A DNA stretch of 64,000 nt from Notolepis coatsorum (GCA_963971535.1 OZ020587.1:157540488-157604487); one strand, 5' to 3'; positions 21,005 to 31,164 are shown, counted from the first letter of the stretch. Notes: generated by a model not told the origin, from the letters alone. Numbers and translations: made by a program.

Positions 21005-23264
21005 CCTTTGAATGAATGAATGAATGAAAACTTTATTTAACAGATTGCAGAATGGGTACAATACAGTACGGCTCAATACATACAATTGTTAAGGGGATGC
21101 AGACCTGAGAAAGACGTTTGTCTTGTTTCCATCAGGGTCCCCCATTTTCAATTCATATAGACATATATGACATACATGACATACAGATAGTCAGTACTGC
21201 TACATCTATACATTTATGACATACCAGATTTGCAAATACAGTACTGTTTGTGATACAGAAGGAGTCAAGAAAAGGGAGTATATACATTTGACGTAGAAAC
21301 TGTACATTGGAGGAGGTTGGGTGGGGGGGGTTGGGTACATTGGGATATTGACAACCATACTGGGTAATTTACATTGGAGGTGGTTGGGGGGGGGGGGGCG
21401 GGGGGGGGCGGGGGGCACACTGTATAAACAAGTAACACTGTACATTGAGGGGGGGGGGGAGGAGACACTGTACAAACAAACACAATTGTACATTGAACTA
21501 TTGACAAAACCATACTAGGTAAATGACTGTACATTGGAGGGGGTTGGGTTAGGATATTTACAGGGGCCAGTGTTGAATTGCAGTCTCCCGTAGGTGTCCC
21601 TTGAGAGAGGTTTTGAAAGTGGGTAGTGATCCACATTCCTTTACAGCTTTGGGTAGGGCGTTCCACATTGATGTGGCATAATTGCGAAACGTGTTTAGTC
21701 CCTTATTTGAGCCGAATCTGGGTTTAACATGATTTGTGGAGCTCCCTCTGGTGTTGTGATCGTGGTATTCACTGACCTTTGGGAAGTATTTTGACATGTA
21801 CATGGGTACCTTGGTCGTGTAGTGTATCTTGTAGACCAGGCCCATTGCAAGTTGTTGTACTCTGTCGTCTACTCTAAGCCATCCTAGGTTGTCGAAGTGG
21901 GCAGGGGTGAGGTGGGTTCTAGGAGTAAGGTCAAGCAGTAGTCTGACCAGTTTGTTTTGAGATGTTTGTAATTTTGTTTTTAGCGCCTTTGAGGTGCTTT
22001 GGTACCATGAGGTGCAAGCATAGTCGTAGTACCCCTGAATGAGTGCTCCTGCCAGAGTCTTCAGGGTGTTCTTGTTTACCAGAGAGGAGATCCGGTACAA
22101 GAATCGAGTTCGTTGGTTGACTTTTTTTATTACATTGGATGCCATTTTGTCACAGGAGAGATTAGCCTCTAGGATGGAACCCAGGTAGGTAATTTCATCT
22201 TTCCTTGTGACAATATTGTCACCCACTGTAACTGAGAAGCCGTCGGTCTTGCTGAGTTTGTTATTTGAACCGAAGAGAATGGACTCTGTTTTGCCCATGT
22301 GTAATGATAGTTTGTTATCAGCGAGCCATATGCAGATTCTGCCTAGTTCCGAGCTGAGGGTTTTTTCAACCTGTAACTTGTTCTTGTCAGAGACCAGCAG
22401 GGCTGAGTCGTCCGCAAACAGGAACAAGTTGCAGTCACAAGCTGACGACATGTCATTTGCATAAATTAGGAACAGTAGCGGTCCTAGTATGCTTCCTTGT
22501 GGAACACCACAGCTCACTGTGAGGGGGGGGGATAGGGTACCGTTTACCTCCACCATCTGTTCCCTCCCCTCAAGGTAGGATTGCATCCAGCTCACTGATA
22601 GACTATCAAAACCAATTGCTTTTAGCTTGTCAATCAGAATGGAGTGATTGACCGTGTCAAAGGCCTTTTGTAGGTCCAGCATGACCATGCCGCAGTATTT
22701 GCCTGCGTCCACCTCTTGTTTGATGTGGTCATTCAAATAGAGAAGGCATGTGTCAGTGGAGTGGGATGTTCTGAAGCCAGATTGGAATTCGTAGATTAGA
22801 TTTTTTTCCGCTAGGTACTTTTCGACCTGTTCGTAGACTATTTTTTCCATGACTTTCGAGATGGAGGTGAGAATAGAAACAGGGCGGTAGTTGCCTGGGT
22901 CTAATTTGCTGCCCTTTTTGTGCAGAGGGGTCACCCTCGCAATTTTGAAGTCCTTGGGGACGTGTCCCTGTTTTATGGAGAGGTTTATTATGTGTGTGAT
23001 GATTGGTGTGATGGCGGCTGCTGAGTCTCTGAGGAATTTGGAGGGGATGTTGTCATGGCCAGTGGCCTTGTTAGGTTGGAGGGCGCTCAGTTTATTGAGT
23101 ACCTCATCTGTTGTTACCATTTCCAGCTTGAAGTCGTCCTTGCGGACCCCTAGGTTTTTGTAGTAAGCTACTATGTGTTCTACCCCATAAAGCCCTGAGT
23201 GGGAGGGTAGTTTGTTTACCAGTGTTGTGGCTATGTTTGATAATGGACTCAACCACACACACAC
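21005..23264 (-). mobile_element. L2/CR1-like LINE, 5-prime truncated, reverse transcriptase frame open
   Basis: A minus-strand frame of 568 codons (23264-21558) encodes a non-LTR reverse transcriptase. It shows PLHKKGSKLDPGNYRPVS, then the catalytic-domain motifs MLDLQKAFDTVNHS, CGVPQGSILGPLLF and FLFADDSALLV, and a C-terminal MWNALPKAVK...FKTSLKGHL end. All three reverse transcriptase blocks, including the FADD box, are intact; the N-terminal endonuclease is absent. The 3-prime UTR (21557-21005) contains G/T-rich runs and ends in (TTCA)n next to AATAAAG. A copy differing by only a few per cent lies at 46703-48597, so the family was recently active. Confidence 0.9.
21558..23264 (-). CDS. Non-LTR retrotransposon reverse transcriptase (partial)
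   Basis: The enzyme would copy its own RNA into DNA at the target site. The frame starts at an in-frame ATG close to the truncation point, which is unlikely to be the native start: the first 40 codons already lie inside the polyprotein between endonuclease and reverse transcriptase. Motifs, by rough residue: LHKKGS about 112, AFDTVNH about 200, GVPQGS about 255, FADD about 285. The C-terminal 200 residues end in the WNALP...FK..L..HL block shared by Jockey-superfamily elements. No stop or frameshift interrupts it. The clade (L2, CR1 or a close relative) is inferred from motif style. Confidence 0.85.
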   Translation of the reverse strand: MCVWLSPLSNIATTLVNKLPSHSGLYGVEHIVAYYKNLGVRKDDFKLEMVTTDEVLNKLSALQPNKATGHDNIPSKFLRDSAAAITPIITHIINLSIKQGHVPKDFKIARVTPLHKKGSKLDPGNYRPVSILTSISKVMEKIVYEQVEKYLAEKNLIYEFQSGFRTSHSTDTCLLYLNDHIKQEVDAGKYCGMVMLDLQKAFDTVNHSILIDKLKAIGFDSLSVSWMQSYLEGREQMVEVNGTLSPPLTVSCGVPQGSILGPLLFLIYANDMSSACDCNLFLFADDSALLVSDKNKLQVEKTLSSELGRICIWLADNKLSLHMGKTESILFGSNNKLSKTDGFSVTVGDNIVTRKDEITYLGSILEANLSCDKMASNVIKKVNQRTRFLYRISSLVNKNTLKTLAGALIQGYYDYACTSWYQSTSKALKTKLQTSQNKLVRLLLDLTPRTHLTPAHFDNLGWLRVDDRVQQLAMGLVYKIHYTTKVPMYMSKYFPKVSEYHDHNTRGSSTNHVKPRFGSNKGLNTFRNYATSMWNALPKAVKECGSLPTFKTSLKGHLRETAIQHWPL

Positions 23265-23628
23265 ACACTAGGTCATATTAGTCTATATTATTGCTTATTC
23301 CTTGTTGGGTCAAGTTGTATATTAAGTGTAGCATCATTATGCAGTAATAAAGCCTTAATAAACATGAAATAACTATTTTCTTCTTCCCTGTCTCTCTAAC
23401 GCTCTAACTCTAATGTTATTAAGCATACTGTCATATACGGAAGTATATAAGATATACGTGGGTAGTTCTAAGGCCTGCGCATTGATCTGGAGTTATATTG
23501 TTACACTGAACGTGAATGAGTCAGTGGGTTACTGCATACGGAAGTTGTCAATAAATGAGCAGAGCTCGCACCAAGTCAAAGCCTCCAGACGATTAATCTA
23601 TATGGTGTCAGAAGTAAAGTAGACAGAA

Positions 23629-24864
23629 ATGGCAAAATTTCACCCGCCGGCGAGTTTTCCTTTCGACAAACCAGGAGAATGGCCCAATTGGAAGCAATGT
23701 TTTGTGAGATTCAGAACGGCTACCAAGTTGGATAAGGAAGATGGTGCCGTGCAGGTTAGCAGTCTGATATATGTTATGGGAAGCGAGTCGGAGAATATAT
23801 TCCATTTGTTTGTATTTGAAGAAGTAGCACATGGAGATGACTTTACAAGAGTGCTAGCAAAGTTCGATGACTACTTTGTACCGCGACGGAACGTCATACA
23901 CGAACGTGCATGTTTCCATCAACGAGTGCAGAAAGCAGGAGAAAACGCAGAGACTTTTATTAGGGCTTTGTATGAACTGGCTGTGCATTGTGATTTTGGC
24001 GCGAGCAAGGATGAGAACATCCGTGACAGAATCGTCGTTGGAATCATCGACAAAGAAGTCTCCCGTAAGTTGCAGCTGACAAGGGACTTGACACTCGCGC
24101 TGACCATAGAGACGGTCAGGCAGTCTGAAGAGGTTGCTTCGCAGATCAGCATGCAAGGAGAGACAGCCGGAGGCCGGCCGATACACAAGGTCACTCGCAG
24201 CAAGCGCTACAAAGGCAATGGCCGCCAGGGTAAGCCACAAGGGGGCGACAGAGGACAATGTAGACAATGTGGGAGAGCGTGGCACAGTAGAGATGAGAAC
24301 TGTCCAGCTAAAAAGTCCACATGTAATACCTGCGACAAAGTAGGGCACTGGAGCAAAGTGTGTAGGAATAGGAAAGCAGTATGTGAGGTCAGAGAACAAA
24401 AAAAAGTGCAGGAACAACAGCAGGACTCCGGGTCAGAAGATGGGTACTACATGGGGGAAGTGAGTAAAGCAGGTGGGTCACCAAAGAAGTGGGCCGTCAA
24501 GGTGTTGATGGGTTCCACACCGGTCAAGTTCAAAATCGACACTGGGGCGGATGTGAGCATCTTTCGTGAGGAGACCTACCACTCACTCATGCCAAACAGA
24601 CCGCTGGAGCCTGCGAAAATACCACTGGACAGCCCAGGTGGCGAGCTGCAGTGCATAGGACAGATCCAGAGCACTGTGACCTACAAGGGTAAGACACACC
24701 CACTCACAACTTATGTCATCCGGGGGCCTACAGTAAACAACCTACTCAGCAGGCCAATGTCAGTGAAAATGAATTTAGTGAGAAGAGTGGAGGAAACGGT
24801 GAGCAGCAGCGGGAAAAATTTATATTTGCAGGCAGGCATGGTACATTACAAACTGAACCGGTAA
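23629..24864 (+). CDS. Gypsy-type Gag with protease domain
   Basis: A 411-codon frame starting at ATG 23629, 26 nt after the primer-binding-site-like sequence. Residues 1-200 have the capsid-type layout (WPNWKQCFVRF, YVMG, FVPRRNVIHERACFHQR). Two zinc knuckles follow at about residues 205-250 (CRQCGRAWHSRDENC and CNTCDKVGHWSKVC), binding the RNA genome. A retropepsin-like active site, FKIDTGADVSIF, lies at about residue 300. The frame then stops in KLNR, where Pol would be expected to continue in a neighbouring frame, so a frameshift separates it from the reverse transcriptase. This is the best-preserved part of the element. Confidence 0.85.
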   Translation: MAKFHPPASFPFDKPGEWPNWKQCFVRFRTATKLDKEDGAVQVSSLIYVMGSESENIFHLFVFEEVAHGDDFTRVLAKFDDYFVPRRNVIHERACFHQRVQKAGENAETFIRALYELAVHCDFGASKDENIRDRIVVGIIDKEVSRKLQLTRDLTLALTIETVRQSEEVASQISMQGETAGGRPIHKVTRSKRYKGNGRQGKPQGGDRGQCRQCGRAWHSRDENCPAKKSTCNTCDKVGHWSKVCRNRKAVCEVREQKKVQEQQQDSGSEDGYYMGEVSKAGGSPKKWAVKVLMGSTPVKFKIDTGADVSIFREETYHSLMPNRPLEPAKIPLDSPGGELQCIGQIQSTVTYKGKTHPLTTYVIRGPTVNNLLSRPMSVKMNLVRRVEETVSSSGKNLYLQAGMVHYKLNR

Positions 24865-26383
24865 GAATACTGCTGAAAGATGGCGCCCAGCCGTACACTG
24901 TATACACAGCGCAACGTGTACCTCTCCCTATGCTGCAGAAGGTCAAGGAGGAGCTCCAGAGGATGGAGGGGAACGACATCATCGAGAGGGTGACACAGCC
25001 TACCGATTGGTGTGCACCCATGGTGCCGGTCCTGAAGAGCACAGGCAAAGCCAGCATCTGTGTGGATCTCAAGAGGCTGAACGAGGCTGTTAAAAGAGAA
25101 CAGTACACCCTGCCCACTACCGACGAGATCACAGCAAAGCTAAGCGGGGCCACAGTCTTCACGTCACTCGATGTTTGGCAGGTTCAACTTCAAGCGACTG
25201 CCATTCCGAATCACAAGCGTGCCTTAAATCGTCCAGAGGAAGATGATGGAGACTCTGGACGGGTTAGAGGGCGTCGAGATCTTTATGGAAGACATTCACG
25301 TCTATGGGGCCACAGAACAAGAGCATGACAGTCGCCTGAAGGTGATGCAGCACATAGAGACGGCTGAAGCTGAATCGAGAAAAGTGCTCCATCAAGCAAA
25401 GTCAGCTACGGTTTCTTGGGCACATCATCGACCAGTCCGGGATCCGGCCTCACCCAGCGAAAGTGGAGGCTATCCGGCAGCTGGCGCCGCCAACAGATGT
25501 GCAGGAGCTGAGGAGGGTGCTGGGAATGGTGAATTATCTCAGCAAGTACGTCCCAGACCTCTCAACAGGACAGCCGCTGTATGAGCTCCTGAAGCACAAG
25601 AATGCATGGGCATGGAATCATGCCCAGCAAACAGCTTTTCAGAGGATCAAAGAGCTGTTGACCACAGCACCAGTACTCGGCTTCTACGACATGAGCAAGC
25701 CCACCGCCGTGTCTGCCGACGCAAGCAGTTACGGGTTAGGGGGCGTGCTACTTCAACTTCATGGCGAGCAGTGGAAACCTGTGGCCTACTGCTCAAGATG
25801 CCTCACAGAAAGCAGAAACGCGCTACGCCCAGATTGAAAAAGGTCTGGCGGGCGTGTGGGCGTGCAAGAGGTTCGACCGGTACCTCAGTAGCCTGGGCCA
25901 GTTCAAGCTAATAACTGACCACAAGCCCCTTGTACCTCTCATTAACACTCGCAGCCTGGACAATGTGCCTCTCCGATGCCAGCGACTCCTCATGAGACTC
26001 ATGAGGTTCAATCCGGTGGCAGAGTATGCTCCTGGAAAGACTCTGGTCGTCGCAGATACTCTGTCACGCAGCCCAATGGCCAACATAGGTGCAGACTTGG
26101 ACACACAGCGTGAGGTGGCATGCTATTTGGCTAGTGTAATGGAGGGGATCCCAGCGTCCGCAAGCAAGATGGACGAGATCAGAGCGGCCACAGCAGCTGA
26201 CGCCGAACTGCTGTCAGTCGCCAGACTCATCAAAAACGGATGGCCTGAACACCTAGCCGAGGTGCCTATCGAGGTGAGACCGTATGTCCCAGTGAAATCA
26301 GAGCTGTCAGAGCTAAATGGACTTGTCCTAAGAGGGACATTGGTCATGCCGAGACCGATGAGAGGAGAGATCCTTCAGAGAGT
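24850..26383 (+). pseudogene. Gypsy Pol remnant: reverse transcriptase and RNase H
   Basis: The coding is split over several frames. 24850-25200 carries the start of reverse transcriptase (VKEELQRMEGNDIIERV, WCAPMVPVLK, CVDLKRLNEAVKRE, FTSLD). A deletion removes the segment after FTSLD. At 25200-25330 the frame changes twice and the catalytic box reads FMEDIHVYG, a changed form of the usual Y/F-x-DD. RNase H follows ([33 protein letters not shown], then after another frameshift ITDHKPL and VADTLSRSP). It ends at LVMPRPMRGEILQRV, just before the integrase. Several independent breaks show it is long dead. Confidence 0.85.
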
Positions 26384-26955
26384 GGTATATTCTATGGTAT
26401 ATTCTATGGTATGTTCTATGGTATGTGGTATGTTCTATGGTGTGTGGTATGTTCTATGGTATGTGGTATGTTCTATGGTATGTGGTATATTCTATGGTAT
26501 GTGGTATGTTCTATGGTATATTCTATGGTATGTCGTATATTCTATGGTATGTGGTATGTTCTATGTTATGTGGTATATTCTATGGTATGTGGTATATTCT
26601 ATGGTATGTGGTATGTTCTATGGTATGTGGTATGTTCTATGGTGTGTGTGGTATATTCTATGGTATGTGGTATGTTCTATGGTATGTGGTATAATCTGTG
26701 GTATGTTCTATGGTATGTTCTATGGTGTGTGGTATGTTCTATGGTATGTGATATGTTCTATGGTATGTTCTATGGTGTGTGGTATGTTCTATGGTACGTG
26801 ATATGTTCTATGGTATGTTCTATGGTGTGTGGTATGTTCTATGCGATGGTATGTGCTATGTTCTATGGTATGTGGTATGTTCTAAGGTGTGTGGTATGTT
26901 CTATGGTATGTGATATGTTCTATGGTATGTTCTATGGCGTGTGGTATGTTCTATA
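26384..26955. repeat. TATGTTCTATGG-type variable tandem repeat
   Basis: About 570 bp made of GGTATGTTCTAT and GGTATGTGGTATG words in variable order, with units of 11, 19 and 30 bp. It begins exactly where gypsy coding stops. Open frames here (repeated V-C-S-M-V-C-G-M-F-Y-G) are artefacts of the repeat. Confidence 0.9.
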
Positions 26956-27643
26956 GTCAATTATTTATTTCAAATAGATTGAGAATGTACCCATTTTCAA
27001 AGTTGAATAAATGTTTCATTTTCAAATGTTGTGATGCTTTGTGTGTTCTGCTTTATGTGTCCACCCTGTCATGTGCTGGTCCACCCTGTCATGCACTGGT
27101 CCACCCTGTCATCTTGATAGTTTTTAATAATAATTCAATCATACTGTGAGATATCTGTTTAAATAATCTAGTGTGTTCAATAGCTAAGTGGGGGGCAATA
27201 ATATGCAAATAAAAAACTGCATCCAAATATCACAGTTTTCTCCTAATTATAAAATATATATGTGCCAATTGTATGTGTTTCTTTTAAAAACAGGTGGTTT
27301 ACATAAAATCTTTTATTGATTTATAATTTAAAGCAAACAAATAACCCTGTTCAGGAAAGGGACATCATACCTTTCTGAAAAAGTAATTTTCATCTTAATA
27401 TTGCAATGAAAACATATTTAACAGTAATGTATTATGTCCATGACAGGGTGGACATATCTCATGGTGTATTCTTTGAATATATGCCCATAATTATCTGAAA
27501 ATATGTGTGGGAGCTCAGCTTATATATATTTCTACAACTTCAGTATCTACTATTTATGATAAGACATAAATGGAATGGGAAATTAAGATTAAAATGTCTG
27601 AGTATTGTGAGGGTTGAAAGGCACTCTATGGTGATATTGACCC
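26956..27643. other. Non-coding right flank of the 7.47-kb element
   Basis: A/T-rich DNA with three close GGTCCACCCTGTCATG-type words at 27058-27110 and the inverse GACAGGGTGGACATAT at 27443, then the right terminal repeat. The longest frames have no known domain. Confidence 0.5.
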
Positions 27644-27870
27644 GGCCCCTGTTAGTTCTCCTGCTGCTGGCAGTGGTCCCTGTTAGTTCTGTAGCTGCTG
27701 GCAGTGGTCCCTGTTAGTTCTGTAGCTGCTGGCAGTGGTCCCTGTTAGTTCTCCTGCTGCTGGCAGTGGTCCCTGTTAGTTCTCCTGCTGCTGGCAGTGG
27801 TCCCTGTTAGTTCTCCTGCTGCTGGCAGTGGTCCCTGTTAGTTCTCCTGCTGCTGGCAGTGGTCCCTGCA
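27644..27870. repeat. GGCAGTGGTCCCTGTTAGTT minisatellite, right part
   Basis: Seven units of about 30 bp with the same core as 19700-20173 and mainly the CTCCTGCTGCT linker. It is the continuation of that array beyond the inserted element. Confidence 0.95.
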
Positions 27871-28260
27871 CGCGGTCGTGGAGCCGAATGGCCGCCGGCC
27901 ACTTAGGACCAGCAGAGGCGGTTGGTGGGGGGTGTAACCTCGTTCCCAGTTTTATCTCCGTGAGATAAAGCCTGGTAAAGAACTACGGCCGAAAGTGTCT
28001 ATGGGGTAGAATTTCCGGTGTATGTACTTCCCCTGGAAGATGCCTCCGAACTAACCAAACTTTCCCCCGAATCCTGTCGGCAAACAAGCTAGAACGTCCC
28101 GGTCATGTAGTAAATTCTTCAGGCAAAGCCGTGGCAGTGGCTCAAACGAGGAAATATTGTGCACTTCACACGTTTCTATAATTGTTTTGTCGAAACCGGA
28201 AAGCCTGTAGCCTGTACTTCCTGTACTTCCGTTTAGACATTTTAGGAGGCATATCTTTAC
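27871..28260. other. No gene seen
   Basis: GC-rich start (27880-27935), then ordinary DNA. A weak CTCF-like word CCAGCAGAGGCGG lies at 27911 but lacks one base of the core. Minus-strand frames here have no domain. Confidence 0.35.
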
Positions 28261-28263
28261 CAG

Positions 28264-28487
28264 CCTAGTGGGGGTGCGACAGTGGTTCAGGAGGTAGAGT
28301 GGTCGTCTGGTAATGGGAAAGGTTCCCGGTTCGATTCCCACTCCTCCTGGCAGCATGTCCCTGAGCGAGACACCTAAACCCCTAATTGCTCCTGATGAGC
28401 CGTCAGTGTGTGAATGTGAGGAACAAATTGTAATGTACTTTGGATAAAAGCTGCTGTATATAAAATGCAGCCCATTTACCATTTAGT
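28264..28487 (+). mobile_element. tRNA-derived SINE, family 2 (copy 1)
   Basis: The head GTGCGACAGTGGTTCAGGAG, then GTAGAGTGGTCGTCTGG, stands for a tRNA A-box region, and GGTTCGATTCCC is a perfect B box 60 nt in. The body holds GAGCGAGACACCTAAACCCC, and the tail TTTGGATAAAAGCTGCTGTA then CCCATTTACCATTTA closes it. Other copies lie at 30780, 33373 (minus), 34750 and 42250. This copy lacks an internal stretch of about 40 bp (GGCACCTTGCATGACA region) present in the 30780 copy. Confidence 0.85.
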
Positions 28488-29204
28488 GGAGTGTCGGGGG
28501 GGTATGAGTCTGTGGCTGAACGTGCTCCTCATCGCAGGATCAGACTGCTGCCTCTTGTAGAAGCGTCGCCTGTTTGCTCCGGATTTGGACTTCGTGTCAA
28601 TCGTCAGTCCTATTAATTAACCCCCCCCCCCCCTCAAAAGAAAACATAACTGCACCTCACGTGAAGATTCATCACTTTCAGATTCAATGGAAATCGAGTA
28701 ATTACTGATTATTTGAAAACCATTTAACATTTACTTAATGGAATAACTTATTATGAGGAAGGAGCGGTTTCATCTTTAATTCATATTTTGCTAAAGTTAC
28801 ACACAAGAAAAGTATCCTCCGACGGTAACTGTGGCGCAGCGATGGCGGGTCTAATTCAGAGAGGTGATTAGAATAATGAGAGGGGGGGGGGGGGGGGGGG
28901 GGGGGGCGATCGAGGGAGGGGGATCGAGGGAGGGGGCTGTGAAGGAACGTTTCCTGCAGTTCATGTACAGTTCATGGTCTCCTCGGGAACCACTTATTAG
29001 TTCCCAGTGGAGGACCAGTTTCACAGCGACACGCAATTAACCCTCCTGTTGTCAAATCAGACCCATTCACAGAAAATGTATTGTATGTAATAGATATAGT
29101 GTAATATCGGCATACTGCACATCCTGTTATCTTCACACTTTGTTAGAATTGTATATAGTCATCTTAGTGTTATTTTATCTTGTTTTATTTTATTCTATGG
29201 CTGA
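28488..29204. other. Non-repeat island with poly(G); no gene seen
   Basis: It contains a C run at 28621-28633, a run of about 26 G at 28881-28906, and at 28680-28800 an A/T-rich stretch with GAGTAATTACTGATTATTTG and CTTTAATTCATATTTTG, which are homeobox-type words. It is possibly regulatory. There is no coding frame with a domain. Confidence 0.3.
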
Positions 29205-30385
29205 GCAGAGGGGGAGCCATCACTGATACAGAGTGTCTGGTCAGTAACATGGGTCTCCCAGTCCCTCCACTCTGCAGTAAACAGCCATCACTGATACAGA
29301 GTGTCTGGTCAGTAACATGGGTCTCCCAGTCCCTCCACTCTGCAGTAAACAGCCATCACTGATACAGAGTGTCTGGTCAGTAACATGGATCTCCCAGTCC
29401 CTCCACTCTGCAGTAAACAGCCATCACTGATATAGAGTGTCTGGTCAGTAACATGGGTCTCCCAGTCCCTCCTGCTCTGCCGTAAACAGCCATCACTGAT
29501 ATAGAGTGTCTGGTCAGTAACATGGGTCTCCCAGTCCCTCCTGCTCTGCAGTAAACAGCCATCACTGATATAGAGTGTCTGGTCAGTAACATGAGTCTCC
29601 CAGTCCCTCCACTCTGCAGTAAACAGCCATCACTGATATAGAGTGTCTGGTCAGTAACATGGGTCTCCAGTCCCTCCGCTCTGCAGTAAACACAAAATAC
29701 ATGTATTGGTATCCTGTTCCCACCTTATACAATCAGGAGCGAGAACTCCACACTGCAAAAATGGAAGAAATACAAACTTTAAGCAAATAATAATGCTTGA
29801 AACAAGTAAAATAATCTGTTTGTCAGTGCAGTTTGCCAATTTGGTTTGGCAGGATTTCTTGAAATAAGTAAACAAATATCTAGGGTTCTCTCTCCTGATT
29901 GGATAAAGTGGGAACAGGATACCAGGAAATGTGTTTTCTGTTTACTGCAGAGCGGAGGGACTGGGAGACCCATGTTACTGACCAGACACTCTATATATTA
30001 GTGATGGCTGTTTACTGCAGAGCGGAGGGACTGGGAGACCCATGTTACTGACCAGACACTATATATCAGTGATGGCTGTTTACTGCAGAGCAGGAGGGAC
30101 TGAGAGACCTACACTGTAAGAAAAAAGCTGCAAGAAAACGGTAAATGTCTGGCATCAATGGTTGACAAATACTTACTGTCAAATTACAGTAAAATCAAAT
30201 ACATTTACAGATTACAACCTTTATTTAATGGTTAATATTTTGATAAAAGGTAATTTACTGTATTTTTATGGCATTTACACTTAAAGTAGAAAAACAAAAG
30301 TAATCTGTAAAATAATACAGTGAATTTCGCGTGAAAAAAACATAAATTTTTTACAGTGTATGTTACTGACCAAGCACTCTGTCAT
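29205..30385. repeat. Large inverted repeat built from 68-bp units (foldback-like)
   Basis: Seven head-to-tail units of 68 bp (29213-29695; unit CAGTAAACAGCCATCACTGA...CTCCCAGTCCCTCC) are followed by a 240-bp centre. About three units of the same sequence in inverse orientation then follow (29937-30385, interrupted by an MITE at 30112-30358). The centre is also palindromic: TGGTATCCTGTTCCCAC at 29707 pairs with GTGGGAACAGGATACC at 29907. Arms of several hundred bases can therefore form a cruciform. The array-in-arms architecture is typical of foldback elements. No coding capacity is present, and its termini are not defined. Confidence 0.85.
30112..30358. mobile_element. TA-target MITE (CACTGTAA ends)
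   Basis: The ends CACTGTAAGAAAAAAG and, inverted, CACTGTAAAAAATTTATG, flanked by TA on both sides (30110-30111, 30359-30360), give 247 bp of non-coding A/T-rich DNA. Removing it with one TA rejoins a 68-bp unit of the surrounding inverted array (GAGACC-TA-TGTTACTGACC), which fixes the edges exactly. TA duplication points to the Tc1/mariner group. Confidence 0.8.
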
Positions 30386-30591
30386 AATGAGTCAACATAT
30401 GAGATATTTAAATGATTTGAACCAATAAATACCACTTACACCTTTAATAAACGGGCCCCATCTACAGCGACTAAACAAAGAGTTCCTGTTACATTTCCCA
30501 TGTTGTTATTGATGTAGTTCTTTAGCTCGAAACAATTGTTGTTGTTGTTATCTCAGATCATCAAACAGACGATGCAGTCTCGCTTCTGAGG

Positions 30592-30622
<31 letters not shown>

Positions 30623-30779
30623 GTGACAACATGACATAAACCTTTGAGTCATTGACTATTAATGAAGAAAGATGAAAATATCAATACTTACTAATTTGGT
30701 TGCCCAATTACTTGTAGCTAATTGATTCTAACCAGCCCCACAGGAGACGTATCGAGAGAATCAATGCAGGGCTTTAGTT
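30386..30779. other. No gene seen; poly(A) run
   Basis: Ordinary DNA with an A run at 30599-30622 that could mark an eroded retroposon end. Nothing else is recognised. Confidence 0.4.
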
Positions 30780-31047
30780 AACCCGACAGTGGCTCGGGAG
30801 GTAGAGCAGTCGTCTGGCAATCCGGAGGTTCCCGGTTCGATTCCCACTCCTCCCGGGCAGTGTGTCGATGTGTCCTTGAGCAAGACACTTGACCCCTAAT
30901 TGCTCCCGATGAGCAGGTTGGCACCTTGCATGACACCTCTGCCGTCGGTGTGTGAATGTGTGAGTGAATGGGTAAAATGTGAGGAACAAATTGTAAAGCT
31001 CTTTGGATAAAAGCTGCTATATAAAAAAGCAGCCATTTACCATTTAC
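30780..31047 (+). mobile_element. tRNA-derived SINE, family 2 (copy 2, most complete)
   Basis: The head is CAGTGGCTCGGGAGGTAGAG (A box), with the B box in CCCGGTTCGATTCCC. The conserved body runs CCTTGAGCAAGACACTTGAC, GATGAGCAGGTTGGCACC and GTGAGGAACAAATTGTAAAG, and the tail TTTGGATAAAAGCTGCTATA ends ATTTACCATTTA. It is full length at about 268 bp by comparison with the other copies here. Confidence 0.9.
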
Positions 31048-31164
31048 CCAGCAGATGACACGACTGGTCTACAAAATAGAATCAAAACAAATTACACGAT
31101 GTAAACTGAGCACAGTGTATCCATAGCAACCTCAAGGAACCCCCGCTCTGGAACCACCAACTCT
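31048..31164. other. Short spacer; nothing recognised
   Basis: Single-copy-looking DNA between a SINE and a LINE end, with no frame or motif of note. Confidence 0.4.

Larger units (their letters stand above)
23265..26383 (+). mobile_element. Ty3/gypsy LTR retrotransposon remnant
   Basis: Left to right it has part of a 5-prime LTR or leader (23270-23600, with AATAAA signals), a primer-binding-site-like TGGTGTCAGAAG at 23603, gag-protease (23629-24864), reverse transcriptase (24850-25320, deleted and frameshifted), RNase H (25460-26080, one frameshift) and the start of the integrase linker, where it ends at 26383. Integrase and 3-prime LTR are missing and a TATGTTCTATGG-type tandem repeat follows directly. 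The left edge abuts the LINE at 21005-23264. It lies within the 7.47-kb inverted-repeat element and cannot be autonomous. Confidence 0.85.
20174..27643. mobile_element. 7.47-kb inverted-terminal-repeat element inserted in a minisatellite
   Basis: The left end GGGTCAATATCGCTGTAGGG and the right end, inverted, GGGTCAATATCACCATAGAG share about 24 of 29 terminal bases. The same minisatellite lies outside each end. An apparent 4-bp duplication (GGTC left, GGCC right) is uncertain because the target is repetitive. The body carries repeated TGTCCACCCTGTCA-type words (20757, 20930, 20945, 27058-27105, and the inverted form at 27443). It also holds a LINE (21005-23264), a gypsy remnant (23265-26383) and a short tandem array (26384-26955). 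No transposase is recognised, so the superfamily is open. Confidence 0.7.

Noticed and set aside
26384-26956. Repetitive membrane-like frame (V, C, M, F, Y, G)
   Set aside because: It is an artefact of the TATGTTCTATGG tandem repeat; the same array is open in more than one frame.
27905-27930. CTCF site CCAGCAGAGGCGG
   Set aside because: One base of the conserved core is missing, unlike the three stronger matches.
28300-28345. tRNA gene at the GGTTCGATTCCC box
   Set aside because: The same head occurs in five dispersed copies with a shared body and tail, which identifies a SINE.
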